Below are positions 25,419-33,039 of a DNA stretch of 43,560 nucleotides, one piece after another. Source of the DNA: QNYZ01 sp964577615. Its GTDB lineage: Bacteria > Desulfobacterota > Desulfobacteria > Desulfobacterales > QNYZ01. The stretch lies in contig CAZNZW010000025.1 of the NCBI GenBank assembly GCA_964577615.1, positions 1-43,560 on the forward strand, read 5' to 3'. Position 1 is the first letter of the stretch; the number at the start of each line of letters is the position of its first letter. Below the pieces are notes generated by a model. It did no database searches. It was not told where the DNA came from and worked only from the letters and a program-made list of their open reading frames with translations. A program made the translations under genes and the position numbers.

Positions 25419-25448
25419 CAAGGGTGACTCACCATTGAGTCACCCTTG
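25419..25448. repeat. Perfect 13-bp stem-loop upstream of fur-feoA
   Basis: CAAGGGTGACTCA and TGAGTCACCCTTG flank a CCAT loop. A strong purine-rich ribosome-binding site follows immediately on the plus strand (GGAGAAAGGAGGAGGT, from 25449). It may be a terminator, an operator or an RNA leader element; the missing T-run argues against a standard terminator. Confidence 0.7.
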
Positions 25449-25465
25449 AGGAGAAAGGAGGAGGT

Positions 25466-25495
25466 ATGAAACTGAATATTATTCAAAGCAAGTAA
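25466..25495 (+). CDS. Possible 9-codon leader peptide behind a near-perfect Shine-Dalgarno
   Basis: ATG at 25466 follows AAGGAGGAGGT with ideal spacing and encodes MKLNIIQSK before a TAA. It is too short to judge as a gene. The ribosome-binding site is stronger than that of nearly any gene here, which makes it worth listing. It could be a leader peptide, the remnant of a deleted gene, or chance in a purine-rich stretch. The same 450-base gap holds a second short frame (MENIIKN, ATG at 25528) behind GGAGG. Confidence 0.25.
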   Translation: MKLNIIQSK

Positions 25496-25519
25496 CGCGC
25501 CAGAATATTAAACGGAGGC

Positions 25520-25544
25520 TTAATAATATGGAAAATATTATTAA
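25520..25544. promoter_or_regulatory. AT-rich perfect palindrome, candidate metalloregulator operator
   Basis: TTAATAATAT and ATATTATTAA (10 bp each) flank a GGAAA centre. The composition resembles Fur-type boxes but it does not match the classic 19-bp consensus. It lies about 180 bases upstream of the fur-feoA promoter, so it may instead control a plus-strand transcript towards rsmG. Confidence 0.4.
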
Positions 25545-25561
25545 AAATTAAATATAACAGT

Positions 25562-25738
25562 ATGTTAAAATTTAAAAAAAAATTTTACAGGAAATGGCCG
25601 CTGGGGTCCCGGGCGACAGCGTATATAAAACCGACAGGTGAATGGATCGATTATTGTCCAATTCTTGCACCGGGATTACAATTTATTGTAATTCAACAGG
25701 CAAACCGCTTTAGGCAACGGCGGAAACATGCTATATGA
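25562..25738 (+). CDS. Possible 58-residue small protein overlapping rsmG
   Basis: This frame encodes MLKFKKKFYRKWPLGS at its start, a mid-part PTGEWIDYCPILAPG and a basic tail ending RFRQRRKHAI. Its stop overlaps the rsmG ATG (ATGA), the arrangement of translationally coupled genes. Against it, there is no Shine-Dalgarno and the codon use is mixed, with an AT-rich start. I do not recognise the protein. Confidence 0.25.
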   Translation: MLKFKKKFYRKWPLGSRATAYIKPTGEWIDYCPILAPGLQFIVIQQANRFRQRRKHAI

Positions 25739-26436
25739 TTCAGATGGATATGCAGATAGGGTCTAGGCAATGGCAGGCGGTTATCCGGCAGGGCGCCGAA
25801 GAGGTCGGGGTGGCCGTGGATGATGCGGCGCTGCATGGGTTTGCGGTGCATGCCGTCGAAATGATAAAATTTAATCGCCGGATCAACCTGACCGCCATTA
25901 CGGATCCGTTTTCGGTTGCGGTCAAGCATGTCATCGATTCCCTGGCCGCCGCGCCCCATGTTCCCGCCGATGCCCGTCTGCTGGATATTGGCTCCGGCGC
26001 CGGATTCCCCGGCATACCGCTTAAAATAGTCCGCCCGCTGTCCACCGTTGTTCTGATCGACGCCGTGGCCCGCAAGGTCAGTTTTTTAAAGCACGTGATC
26101 CGGCAGTTGGGTTTAGACGGCCTTTCCGCCCGTCATCAGCGGGCCGAACAGATGGGGGACAATTCGGCAGATCTCTTTGATGTCGTTATATCCCGGGCGC
26201 TGTCCAGTCTGCAGCAATGCGTTCAGCTGGCATGCCCGCTGATCAAACGGACCGGCGGTACGATCGTGGCGTTGAGGGGCCATGTTGGCGACGGGGAGAT
26301 ATCGGCGCTTCGCCAGTGGTTGAACCGTCGGGCGGCCGATGCGGATGGAATGGATTACGATCTTGACAGCTATCCGTTTCCGTTACCGTTTCTAAACGAT
26401 TGCCGCACGGTGATAAAGGTTCGTCTAAGCGGATAA
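25735..26436 (+). CDS. rsmG: 16S rRNA (guanine-527-N7)-methyltransferase
   Basis: The 233-residue product is a class I methyltransferase with the RsmG S-adenosylmethionine motif LLDIGSGAGFPGIPLKI (about 82-98). Upstream is the family segment FNRRINLTAITDPFSVAVKHVIDSL and downstream VISRALSSLQQCVQLACPL. It modifies G527 of 16S rRNA; loss gives low-level streptomycin resistance in other bacteria. The start at 25735 is chosen by length and family similarity; ATGs at 25744 and 25750 are alternatives. It is not next to gidA/parA here. Confidence 0.93.
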   Translation: MIQMDMQIGSRQWQAVIRQGAEEVGVAVDDAALHGFAVHAVEMIKFNRRINLTAITDPFSVAVKHVIDSLAAAPHVPADARLLDIGSGAGFPGIPLKIVRPLSTVVLIDAVARKVSFLKHVIRQLGLDGLSARHQRAEQMGDNSADLFDVVISRALSSLQQCVQLACPLIKRTGGTIVALRGHVGDGEISALRQWLNRRAADADGMDYDLDSYPFPLPFLNDCRTVIKVRLSG

Positions 26437-26602
26437 CGATGGCGGCGGCGTTCCCGGTTCGCGCTGGTTTTGCGTCAACCAGCTTGACTTGAAGCCCCAA
26501 AACCCCGTAAGATAATAAAGCGAAGCGGCCGTGTAAGCCGGGGCGTCGGCCGGCGACAGATAGATAGGCGGTCAGGTATGGGCGGTTGTTGAAAAAGGAG
26601 GC

Positions 26603-26679
<77 letters not shown>

Positions 26680-26856
26680 ACACTGAAACAATATTGATGC
26701 CGTCTCCGTAACATTAAACCGGCGTTATGTCCATCCTTAAACCGGGTGGCTGTCGCCATTTTGTCAGGGATTCCGGCGGCGGCCGGCCGATATCGCACCC
26801 CCCGGCAAATACGGAAAAGACCGGATAACCAAACGAGATCACCCTTTAAGGAATTT

Positions 26857-27855
26857 ATGAAAGTAAAGCAACCGAAAAGAAAAAATGAGCCGAAAAAGAC
26901 GGTAAAAACCAAGGCCTCAAATAAGAAAGCCGTAGTAAAAAAGGCATCGGTCGCGAAAAAGGTACCGGCAAAAAAAACGACCGCCAGCAGGGCGGTTGTC
27001 AAATTCGACCCGCTCCAGCGATACCTGGCTGAAATCAGCCGGCATTCGTTGTTAACCCGGGAACGGGAAGTGGAGCTCGGTATCCTGATTCAGGAAGAAG
27101 GAGATCCGGATGCCGCGTATGAAATGGTGACGTCCAATCTTCGCCTTGTTGTTAAAATTGCGTTGGAATTTCAAAGGGTTTGGATGCAAAACCTGTTGGA
27201 CTTGATTCAGGAAGGAAATATCGGTCTGATGCAGGCGGTGAAAAAATTCGATCCGTACAAAAATGTCAAATTTTCCTACTACGCCTCTTTCTGGATAAAA
27301 GCCTATATATTGAAATTTATCATGGACAACTGGCGGCTGGTTAAAATCGGCACCACCCAGGGCCAGCGCAAACTTTTCTTTAAACTGAAAAAAGAGAAAC
27401 AGAAACTGATTGACGAAGGGTTTGACCCGAAGCCCAAGCTTTTGTCGCAGCGGCTCGGTGTGACGGAAAAAGAGATCGTGCACATGGACCAGCGTCTCAA
27501 CAGCTGGGATCTGTCCCTGGATGCGCCGGTGAAAGACGATTCGGATACCGAGAAAATTGATCTGCTCAATGTGGAAGACGAATCCGTGGAAGACCAGGTG
27601 GCCCAGAAAGAAATGGAGTCTCTGCTCCATAAAAAAATTAATCTGTTCAAGAAAAAGATGACGCCGCGGGAAATCTATATCTTTGAAGAACGGATTTTTT
27701 CGGAAAACCCGGCGACCCTCCAGAAAATTGGCGACAAATACGGGATTTCCCGCGAACGTGTCCGGCAGGTGGAAAAGAACGTGATTAAGAAGTTACAAGT
27801 TTATTTTAAACAGGAGATCCCAGATTTCGGGATATTTTCGGAAAAAAATGATTGA
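26857..27855 (+). CDS. rpoH: RNA polymerase sigma factor RpoH (sigma-32) with lysine-rich N-terminal tail
   Basis: The ATG at 26857 follows AAGGAAT; an upstream in-frame extension lacks support. Residues 1-48 are a Lys/Ala-rich tail (KKAVVKKASVAKKVPAKK). Residues about 49-332 are a sigma-70 family protein: region 2 (LVVKIALEFQ, DLIQEGNIGLMQAVKKFDP, FSYYASFWIKAYILKFIM), the RpoH box GQRKLFFKLK, region 3, and region 4 (ATLQKIGDKYGISRERVRQVE). It directs heat-shock transcription. Its last bases overlap the TPR lipoprotein gene. Such a histone-H1-like tail is absent from E. coli RpoH. Confidence 0.93.
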   Translation: MKVKQPKRKNEPKKTVKTKASNKKAVVKKASVAKKVPAKKTTASRAVVKFDPLQRYLAEISRHSLLTREREVELGILIQEEGDPDAAYEMVTSNLRLVVKIALEFQRVWMQNLLDLIQEGNIGLMQAVKKFDPYKNVKFSYYASFWIKAYILKFIMDNWRLVKIGTTQGQRKLFFKLKKEKQKLIDEGFDPKPKLLSQRLGVTEKEIVHMDQRLNSWDLSLDAPVKDDSDTEKIDLLNVEDESVEDQVAQKEMESLLHKKINLFKKKMTPREIYIFEERIFSENPATLQKIGDKYGISRERVRQVEKNVIKKLQVYFKQEIPDFGIFSEKND

Positions 27856-29605
27856 TCCCAAACGGCAGCACCATACGCCGGCCCGTCGGGTGATGGGGCG
27901 GCTTTTTTCCAGGGGGGCGGCGATGGCCCTTGTGGCGGCAGCGATTTACGGATGTTTTGCGCCTCCCCGGCCCGTTGCCACGCCGGCGCCGGCGCCACCG
28001 TCGGCGCCGGTTGTTTCCGCGGACAACGCCTATTATCATTTTCTCAGGGCGCAGCAGGCGCAGGCCGGCGGCCATCTGAACGATGCCATTTCGCATCTGC
28101 AGAAAGCCATCCAGCTGGATGGCGCTGCCACGTATCTGAAAAAGCAGCTGGCGGCGCTGTGGATGGCGGCCAAGGAAACCCGGAAGGCCCTGGATGTTTT
28201 CGAGGAAATTATCCGGCAGGACCCGAATGATGTTGATGCGCTGCTCATGGCGGGCCGAGCGCAACTGGAACTAAAACAGAATGACGACGCCATCGAAACC
28301 TTTAAAAAGGCGCTCGCCAAAGATGACGCCCGGGAAGAAATTTATCTGACCCTGGGCAATACCTATTATCAGAAAAAAGATCTGAAAAACGCCGAAGGGA
28401 TTTATCGCCGGCTGGTCAAAAAACATCCGGAATCCTTTGTCGGTTATTTTTATCTGGGAAAGATCTATACCGACCTGGACCGCCCGGCCGACGCGGAAAA
28501 AGCGTTTAAAAAGACGCTGACACTGGCGTCGGATCTGGAAGCGCCGCGGTTCCAGCTGATCGACCTTTACCTGTCCGGCGGACAGAGCGGAAAAGCCAGG
28601 AAATACTATCAGGAAATTCTTTCCCGGAACCCGCATAATATCCGGGCCGCCATGGGGCTGGGGCTTCTGGATTACCGCCAGAAGCATAAAAAGGCCGCCG
28701 CCGCCCGGTTCAAAGACCTGGGGCGGTTGTCGCTGGCCGATCGAAATGTCGTTTCCACCCTGATAGACCGGTATATCGAAAAGAAAAAATTTGGCGACAC
28801 GATTATTTTGACGGAGGGGATGCTCAAGGGGGCGCCGGAAAGCATTGCCCTGCACTATCTGGCCGGGATGGCATACGCTGAAAAAGATAATCCCGACATG
28901 GAGCTGCGTCATTTCAGGCAGGTGCCGCCCGACAACAAGTTTTATGCGAACGCCGCGCTTCAAATAGCGTTCATCCTGCACGATCAGGGTAAAACCGAAG
29001 CGGCGATTTCACAGGTGCGGGCGCTGATCAGCCAGGTTCCCGATGACCCGGAAGCGTATCTCTATCTGGGGATTTTTCATGAGGATCTCAAGCAATACGC
29101 CGCCGCGCGGGATGCACTCAAAAAAGGGCTGGCGGTCGCGCCCGACAATACCCATCTTCTCTTCCGGCTGGGGGTGGTGTTTGATAAAATGGGCCGCAAG
29201 GATGCCTGCATCGATACCATGAACAAAGTGATTCAGCTGGATCCCAGACACGCCAATGCCCTCAATTATCTGGGCTATACCTATGCCGATCTCGGGAAAA
29301 AACTGCCCGAGGCCGAAAAACTGGTCAAGGCGGCCATCGCCCTGAAACCGGAAGACGGGTTTATTACCGACAGCCTGGGGTGGGTCTACTTTAAAAGCGG
29401 GCGGTATGACGAAGCATTAAAGGTATTGTTGAAAGCGATCCGTCTGGAACCGGATGATCCCACCATTCTGGAACATATCGGCGACGCCTATCTCAAAACC
29501 CGGAAGCGCCGGAAAGCGCTGGAATATTATCGCCGCTCACTGCGGTCCAAAAAAGATGATACCATGGCGATCCGGAAGAAAATACAAGATCTAACCAAAG
29601 AATGA
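27848..29605 (+). CDS. TPR-repeat lipoprotein
   Basis: The 585-residue protein begins with a basic stretch, a hydrophobic helix and a lipobox-like IYGC (C36), followed by a Pro/Ala-rich linker. The rest (about 55-580) is 13-15 tetratricopeptide repeats, e.g. AYYHFLRAQQAQAGGHLNDAISHLQKAIQL, YLTLGNTYYQKKDLKNAEGIY and DSLGWVYFKSGRYDEALKVL. It is probably attached to a membrane and acts as a protein-protein scaffold in the periplasm. It overlaps rpoH by 8 bases and the next lipoprotein gene by 4 (ATGA), so it is part of an operon. The start could instead be the ATG at 27893. Confidence 0.88.
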   Translation: MIDPKRQHHTPARRVMGRLFSRGAAMALVAAAIYGCFAPPRPVATPAPAPPSAPVVSADNAYYHFLRAQQAQAGGHLNDAISHLQKAIQLDGAATYLKKQLAALWMAAKETRKALDVFEEIIRQDPNDVDALLMAGRAQLELKQNDDAIETFKKALAKDDAREEIYLTLGNTYYQKKDLKNAEGIYRRLVKKHPESFVGYFYLGKIYTDLDRPADAEKAFKKTLTLASDLEAPRFQLIDLYLSGGQSGKARKYYQEILSRNPHNIRAAMGLGLLDYRQKHKKAAAARFKDLGRLSLADRNVVSTLIDRYIEKKKFGDTIILTEGMLKGAPESIALHYLAGMAYAEKDNPDMELRHFRQVPPDNKFYANAALQIAFILHDQGKTEAAISQVRALISQVPDDPEAYLYLGIFHEDLKQYAAARDALKKGLAVAPDNTHLLFRLGVVFDKMGRKDACIDTMNKVIQLDPRHANALNYLGYTYADLGKKLPEAEKLVKAAIALKPEDGFITDSLGWVYFKSGRYDEALKVLLKAIRLEPDDPTILEHIGDAYLKTRKRRKALEYYRRSLRSKKDDTMAIRKKIQDLTKE

Positions 29606-30423
29606 CCCTGAATCGATGTCCACGCTTTCGGGCCACCTGGCGGGGCGGGTGGCCGCTCGTTGTCCGGGCGCTGGTGGCCGGATGGATTATCTGCGGTTGT
29701 GCCGGCCGAATACCGGCGCCCGGAGAAAGGCGGATTTCCCCGGCGGCGGAAAAATGGCTGGGGACACTGGCCGGGCAATCTGCCGCTCCCGTCCGATTCA
29801 AAGGCTGCGGCCGGTATCGCCTCAAGACAGCCGATGGGACGTTTTCCGGCCGAATGGCCTGGGCGGTTATCCGGCCGGACCGGTTCCGGGCTGAAATTCT
29901 CGATCTCACCGGCCGCCCCTTCACCACTGTCGCCAGTGACGGCCGATGGCTTTATGCCGACCTCAAGGCGGAAAAAAAATTCTATAAAAAATCCGGTACC
30001 CGGGCGCTGTTCAAACATGTGGCCGGCCTGCCGGCAACCGTTGAAGAGATGGCAACGCTTTTAAGCGGCCGGGTCCCCGTCCATGCCTGGCAGGCGGCGG
30101 ATGTCGGATCCCGCGGGCCGTCGGCGGATGAGACACCCGGCCCGGTGCTGGTTTTAAAAGACAAATGGAACCGCCGCCTGGAAGAGATCTGGTTTGATGC
30201 GGCCACCCGGGCGCCGGTGCGGATGATCATGTATACCGCCGCCGGTCTTTTTGCCTATCAGGTGGATTTCGGCGACCGCCTTCAGCGGGAAGGGCATGCC
30301 TTTTTCCGGAAACTGTCGTTCCACAACGGCGACGGCACCGGTCTGACAATCCGCACCGACCGGGTATGGCCCGACGCGGAATTGTCTCCGGCGATTTTTA
30401 CGCTGCGAAATCCCTACCCCTGA
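29602..30423 (+). CDS. LolB/DUF4292-like outer-membrane lipoprotein
   Basis: The 273-residue protein has an N-terminal hydrophobic segment ending in CGCAG, a likely lipidation site near residue 32-34. A mature domain follows, with the LolA/LolB-like features FKGCGRYRLKTADGTFSGRMAWAV, RPDRFRAEILDLTGRPFTTVASDGRWLY and a C-terminal beta-rich region. LolB inserts lipoproteins into the outer membrane; DUF4292 proteins are related and less well defined. The gene starts within the TPR gene stop codon (ATGA), so both are made together. Confidence 0.72.
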   Translation: MTLNRCPRFRATWRGGWPLVVRALVAGWIICGCAGRIPAPGERRISPAAEKWLGTLAGQSAAPVRFKGCGRYRLKTADGTFSGRMAWAVIRPDRFRAEILDLTGRPFTTVASDGRWLYADLKAEKKFYKKSGTRALFKHVAGLPATVEEMATLLSGRVPVHAWQAADVGSRGPSADETPGPVLVLKDKWNRRLEEIWFDAATRAPVRMIMYTAAGLFAYQVDFGDRLQREGHAFFRKLSFHNGDGTGLTIRTDRVWPDAELSPAIFTLRNPYP

Positions 30424-30475
30424 TATCCGGCATGTCCGGCGGCACTCACTTTTTCAACAGGATGGACAGGCGTTG

Positions 30476-31645
30476 ATGGCATCTCCCAAGGATTCTTTTT
30501 TTATTCACTTGAAGGAAAAACTTGCCGCGCGGGAGGCGGAAATCCTGTCCGCCAGTGCCACGCCCAGTCGGGCAGCCCTGCGGCGGCGGCCGGAATCGAA
30601 GCTTGAAGCCGACTACCGGCAGGCGTTTGCCGTGGACACGGACCGCATCCTCTACTCCCGGGCGTACTCCCGTTACATCGATAAAACCCAGGTGTTTTAT
30701 CTGGTCGACAATGACCATATCACCCACCGGGTGCTCCATGTGCAGCTGGTCGCCAAGATCGCCCGCACCATCGGCCGCTGCCTGGGGCTGAACGAGGATT
30801 TGATCGAGGCCATTGCGCTGGGCCACGATATCGGTCACGTGCCTTTCGGCCATGATGGCGAGCGTTTTCTGTCGGGCCTGTGCCGGGGCAGCGGGATCGG
30901 CGCCTTTCATCACAATGTCCAGGGCATCCAGTTCCTCGACCGTGTGGAGCGCAAGGGATCCGGCTGGAACCTCTGTCTGCAGACGCTGGACGGCATTCTC
31001 TGCCATGACGGCGAGGTGCACGACCGGATGCTCGTTCCTGAAACCGATAAAACCTTCGCGGTACTCGACGCCCAGATCCAGGGAAAAAAAACAGCGCCGG
31101 CCTTTCCCCTGGTTCCCATGACCCTGGAAGGCTGCGTGATGCGGCTGGCCGATACAATCAGTTACATTGGCCGGGATATCGAAGATGCCATCCGCCTGAA
31201 TCTGATCCGGCGGGATGAACTGCCCGCCGACTGTGCCGAACAGCTTGGGAATACCAATGGGGATATTGTTTACCGTCTGGTCACCGATCTCATTGAAAAC
31301 AGCTGGAACAGTGCGCACATCGCCTTCAGTCCTGAAAAATCAGACGCGCTGCTGGCATTGAAACGGTTTAACTATCAACGGATCTACCTGAACCCGATGC
31401 TTAAATCCCGGAAGAAGGAAATCGGGCGCCTGTTTACCTTTCTGTTTGAAAAATATCTGCGGGATCTTGAGAAAGACAATCGTCAATCGGCTATTTTCTC
31501 CCATTTTCTGGAAGGCATGTCCGATGCATACATGGCGCGGCATGTTCCGGCGGAAATGGTGCGCGATTTTATTTCCGGCATGACCGATCGTTATTTTCTG
31601 CGGCAATGCCCCGAAGCCCTGCATCCCCGCCCGTTGAAATTCTAG
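30476..31645 (+). CDS. dGTP triphosphohydrolase-like HD-domain protein
   Basis: The ATG at 30476 has AGG five bases upstream (an in-frame TTG lies directly before it). The 389-residue protein has the HD-superfamily metal ligands of Dgt-type enzymes: HVLHVQLVAK region His, GHDIGHVPFGHDGE (HD pair and further His), FHHNVQG and ADTISYIGRDIEDAI with the last Asp. It should hydrolyse dNTPs to deoxynucleosides and triphosphate, or act on another nucleotide. The middle DGILCHDGEVHDR matches the deoxyguanosinetriphosphatase-like subgroup. Substrate is not certain from sequence. Confidence 0.88.
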   Translation: MASPKDSFFIHLKEKLAAREAEILSASATPSRAALRRRPESKLEADYRQAFAVDTDRILYSRAYSRYIDKTQVFYLVDNDHITHRVLHVQLVAKIARTIGRCLGLNEDLIEAIALGHDIGHVPFGHDGERFLSGLCRGSGIGAFHHNVQGIQFLDRVERKGSGWNLCLQTLDGILCHDGEVHDRMLVPETDKTFAVLDAQIQGKKTAPAFPLVPMTLEGCVMRLADTISYIGRDIEDAIRLNLIRRDELPADCAEQLGNTNGDIVYRLVTDLIENSWNSAHIAFSPEKSDALLALKRFNYQRIYLNPMLKSRKKEIGRLFTFLFEKYLRDLEKDNRQSAIFSHFLEGMSDAYMARHVPAEMVRDFISGMTDRYFLRQCPEALHPRPLKF

Positions 31646-31947
31646 GATGCATTCGTTAAAACAGTCGGTTTTTTTCCCGGCTGGCTTGACATCCGCTCAT
31701 CTTTCGCATAGATAGGTGGCGATATAAAATCTGAACGCGCAAACTTCATCCATCTGATATCGCATGATTCGTATTGAAAATCCGAGTGGGCTGCCCGCGA
31801 TCTGGACCCGCGTGAGCGCCGGCCCGGTATGGGTGACGGGGTGTGACGCTCATCTGCGGAGCGCATCTGCCCGTTTCCTGCATGGGGCGGGTGCTTCGAT
31901 ATATTTATGAATAACGATAAACAATTGTGTGGAAAAGGAGAAAGGCA
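31646..31947 (+). other. 302-base gap: promoter plus possible structured leader of folD
   Basis: No coding frame of note. A promoter lies at 31686-31714. The expected transcript has about 225 untranslated bases before folD. Potential pairings include GCGATAT (31718-31724) with ATATCGC, and GTGAGCG with CGCTCAT further on. No known riboswitch consensus could be matched by eye (ZTP motifs are absent). Confidence 0.4.
31686..31714 (+). promoter_or_regulatory. Sigma70-like promoter upstream of folD
   Basis: TTGACA (31686-31691), a 17-base spacer and TAGATA (31709-31714). It predicts a start near 31721, about 227 bases before the folD ATG. Confidence 0.55.
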
Positions 31948-32856
31948 ATGGCGGCAAAACTGATTAAGGGAACCGTGATCCGGGAGGAAATTCTGGAGGA
32001 AATCACCGCGGAAGTAAAAGAGATCAAGGCCAAACATGGCGTGGTGCCGGGGCTGGTGACGATCCTGGTGGGAGAAAGCCCCGCCTCGATTTCGTATGTG
32101 ACATTGAAAATTAAAACAGCGCATCGGGTCGGATTTAACGAAATCCAGGACAGCCAGCCGGAAACAATTTCCGAGGATGATCTGCTGGCCCTGATCGATA
32201 AATACAACAACGACGATGGCATTAACGGCATCCTGGTGCAGCTGCCGCTGCCCAAGCACATTGACGAGAAAAAAGTACTCAACGCCATCGATCCGGATAA
32301 GGATGTGGATGGATTTCATCCGGTCAACGTGGGCCGGCTGATGATCGGCGGGGATGAGGTCAAGTTTCCGCCCTGTACGCCGGCCGGTATTCAGGAAATG
32401 ATTGTCCGGGCCGGTGTCGAGACCAGCGGCGCGGAAGTTGTGGTGGTCGGGCGGTCGAACATTGTCGGCAAACCCATTGCCAATATGATGGTCCAGAAAG
32501 GGCCGGGCGCCAATTCAACCGTTACCGTGGTTCACACACGCACCCGGGATCTGGCCGCGCACTGCAAGCGCGCCGATATCCTCATTGTGGCGGCGGGCGT
32601 TCCCGATCTGGTGAAACCGGAATGGATCAAACCCGGCGCCTGTGTCATCGATGTGGGGGTGAACCGGGTGGGTGAAAAAATCAGCGAAAAAACCGGCAAA
32701 AAAATCGCGATACTCAAAGGCGATGTCGATTTTGACAAAGCCAGGGAAATTGCGGGCGCCATCACTCCGGTTCCCGGCGGCGTCGGTCCCATGACGATTA
32801 CCATGTTGATGAAAAATACGCTGAAATCGCTGAAATTCAGACTGGGGATCGCCTGA
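31948..32856 (+). CDS. folD: Methylenetetrahydrofolate dehydrogenase/cyclohydrolase FolD
   Basis: The ATG at 31948 follows AAAGGAGAAAGGCA. The 302-residue protein has the FolD signatures: SYVTLKIKTAHRVGF with the catalytic Lys, GILVQLPLPKHID, DVDGFHPVNVGRLMIG, FPPCTPAGIQEMI, the NADP-binding VVVGRSNIVGKPIANMM, and PVPGGVGPMTITML at the C-terminus. It interconverts 5,10-methylene-, methenyl- and 10-formyl-tetrahydrofolate. In acetyl-CoA-pathway anaerobes it is also part of the methyl branch of the Wood-Ljungdahl pathway, a role that fits but is not shown here. It has its own promoter and a long leader. Confidence 0.96.
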   Translation: MAAKLIKGTVIREEILEEITAEVKEIKAKHGVVPGLVTILVGESPASISYVTLKIKTAHRVGFNEIQDSQPETISEDDLLALIDKYNNDDGINGILVQLPLPKHIDEKKVLNAIDPDKDVDGFHPVNVGRLMIGGDEVKFPPCTPAGIQEMIVRAGVETSGAEVVVVGRSNIVGKPIANMMVQKGPGANSTVTVVHTRTRDLAAHCKRADILIVAAGVPDLVKPEWIKPGACVIDVGVNRVGEKISEKTGKKIAILKGDVDFDKAREIAGAITPVPGGVGPMTITMLMKNTLKSLKFRLGIA

Positions 32857-32871
32857 TCGATTGCGTGTGAT

Positions 32872-32944
32872 CTGCCCGCCATCGGGCAGGCGAAACAGAC
32901 AACCCGGCCGCGGCACGTATCGATACCGATATGGCCGTGGCCGG
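32872..32944. other. Two hairpins in the folD-M23 peptidase gap
   Basis: CTGCCCG-CCAT-CGGGCAG (32872-32889) is a perfect 7-bp stem. A larger hairpin (32904-32944) has an 11-bp GC-rich stem with one G-U pair and an inner TATCG/CGATA stem. No T-run follows, so a rho-independent terminator is not proven; they may serve as a 3' boundary of the folD message. Confidence 0.5.
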
Positions 32945-33039
32945 TGGTGTAATCCGATGTCTGGTTTTCGGGGTAAAAAACCGGCGGCAACAGATTAAAT
33001 ACAAACGGAAAAAAATTTACAGGGAGATATAAGCCAGGG

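Noticed and set aside
26484..26513. Plus-strand promoter-like pair TTGACT/TAAGAT ahead of the tRNA and rpoH
   Set aside because: Spacing (18) is acceptable, but a transcript would run antisense through the tRNA gene; too weak to list as a feature.
31780..31900. ZTP (pfl) riboswitch upstream of folD
   Set aside because: The conserved GTGACTGGCG and CCGCCTGGGC-type motifs are not present in order.
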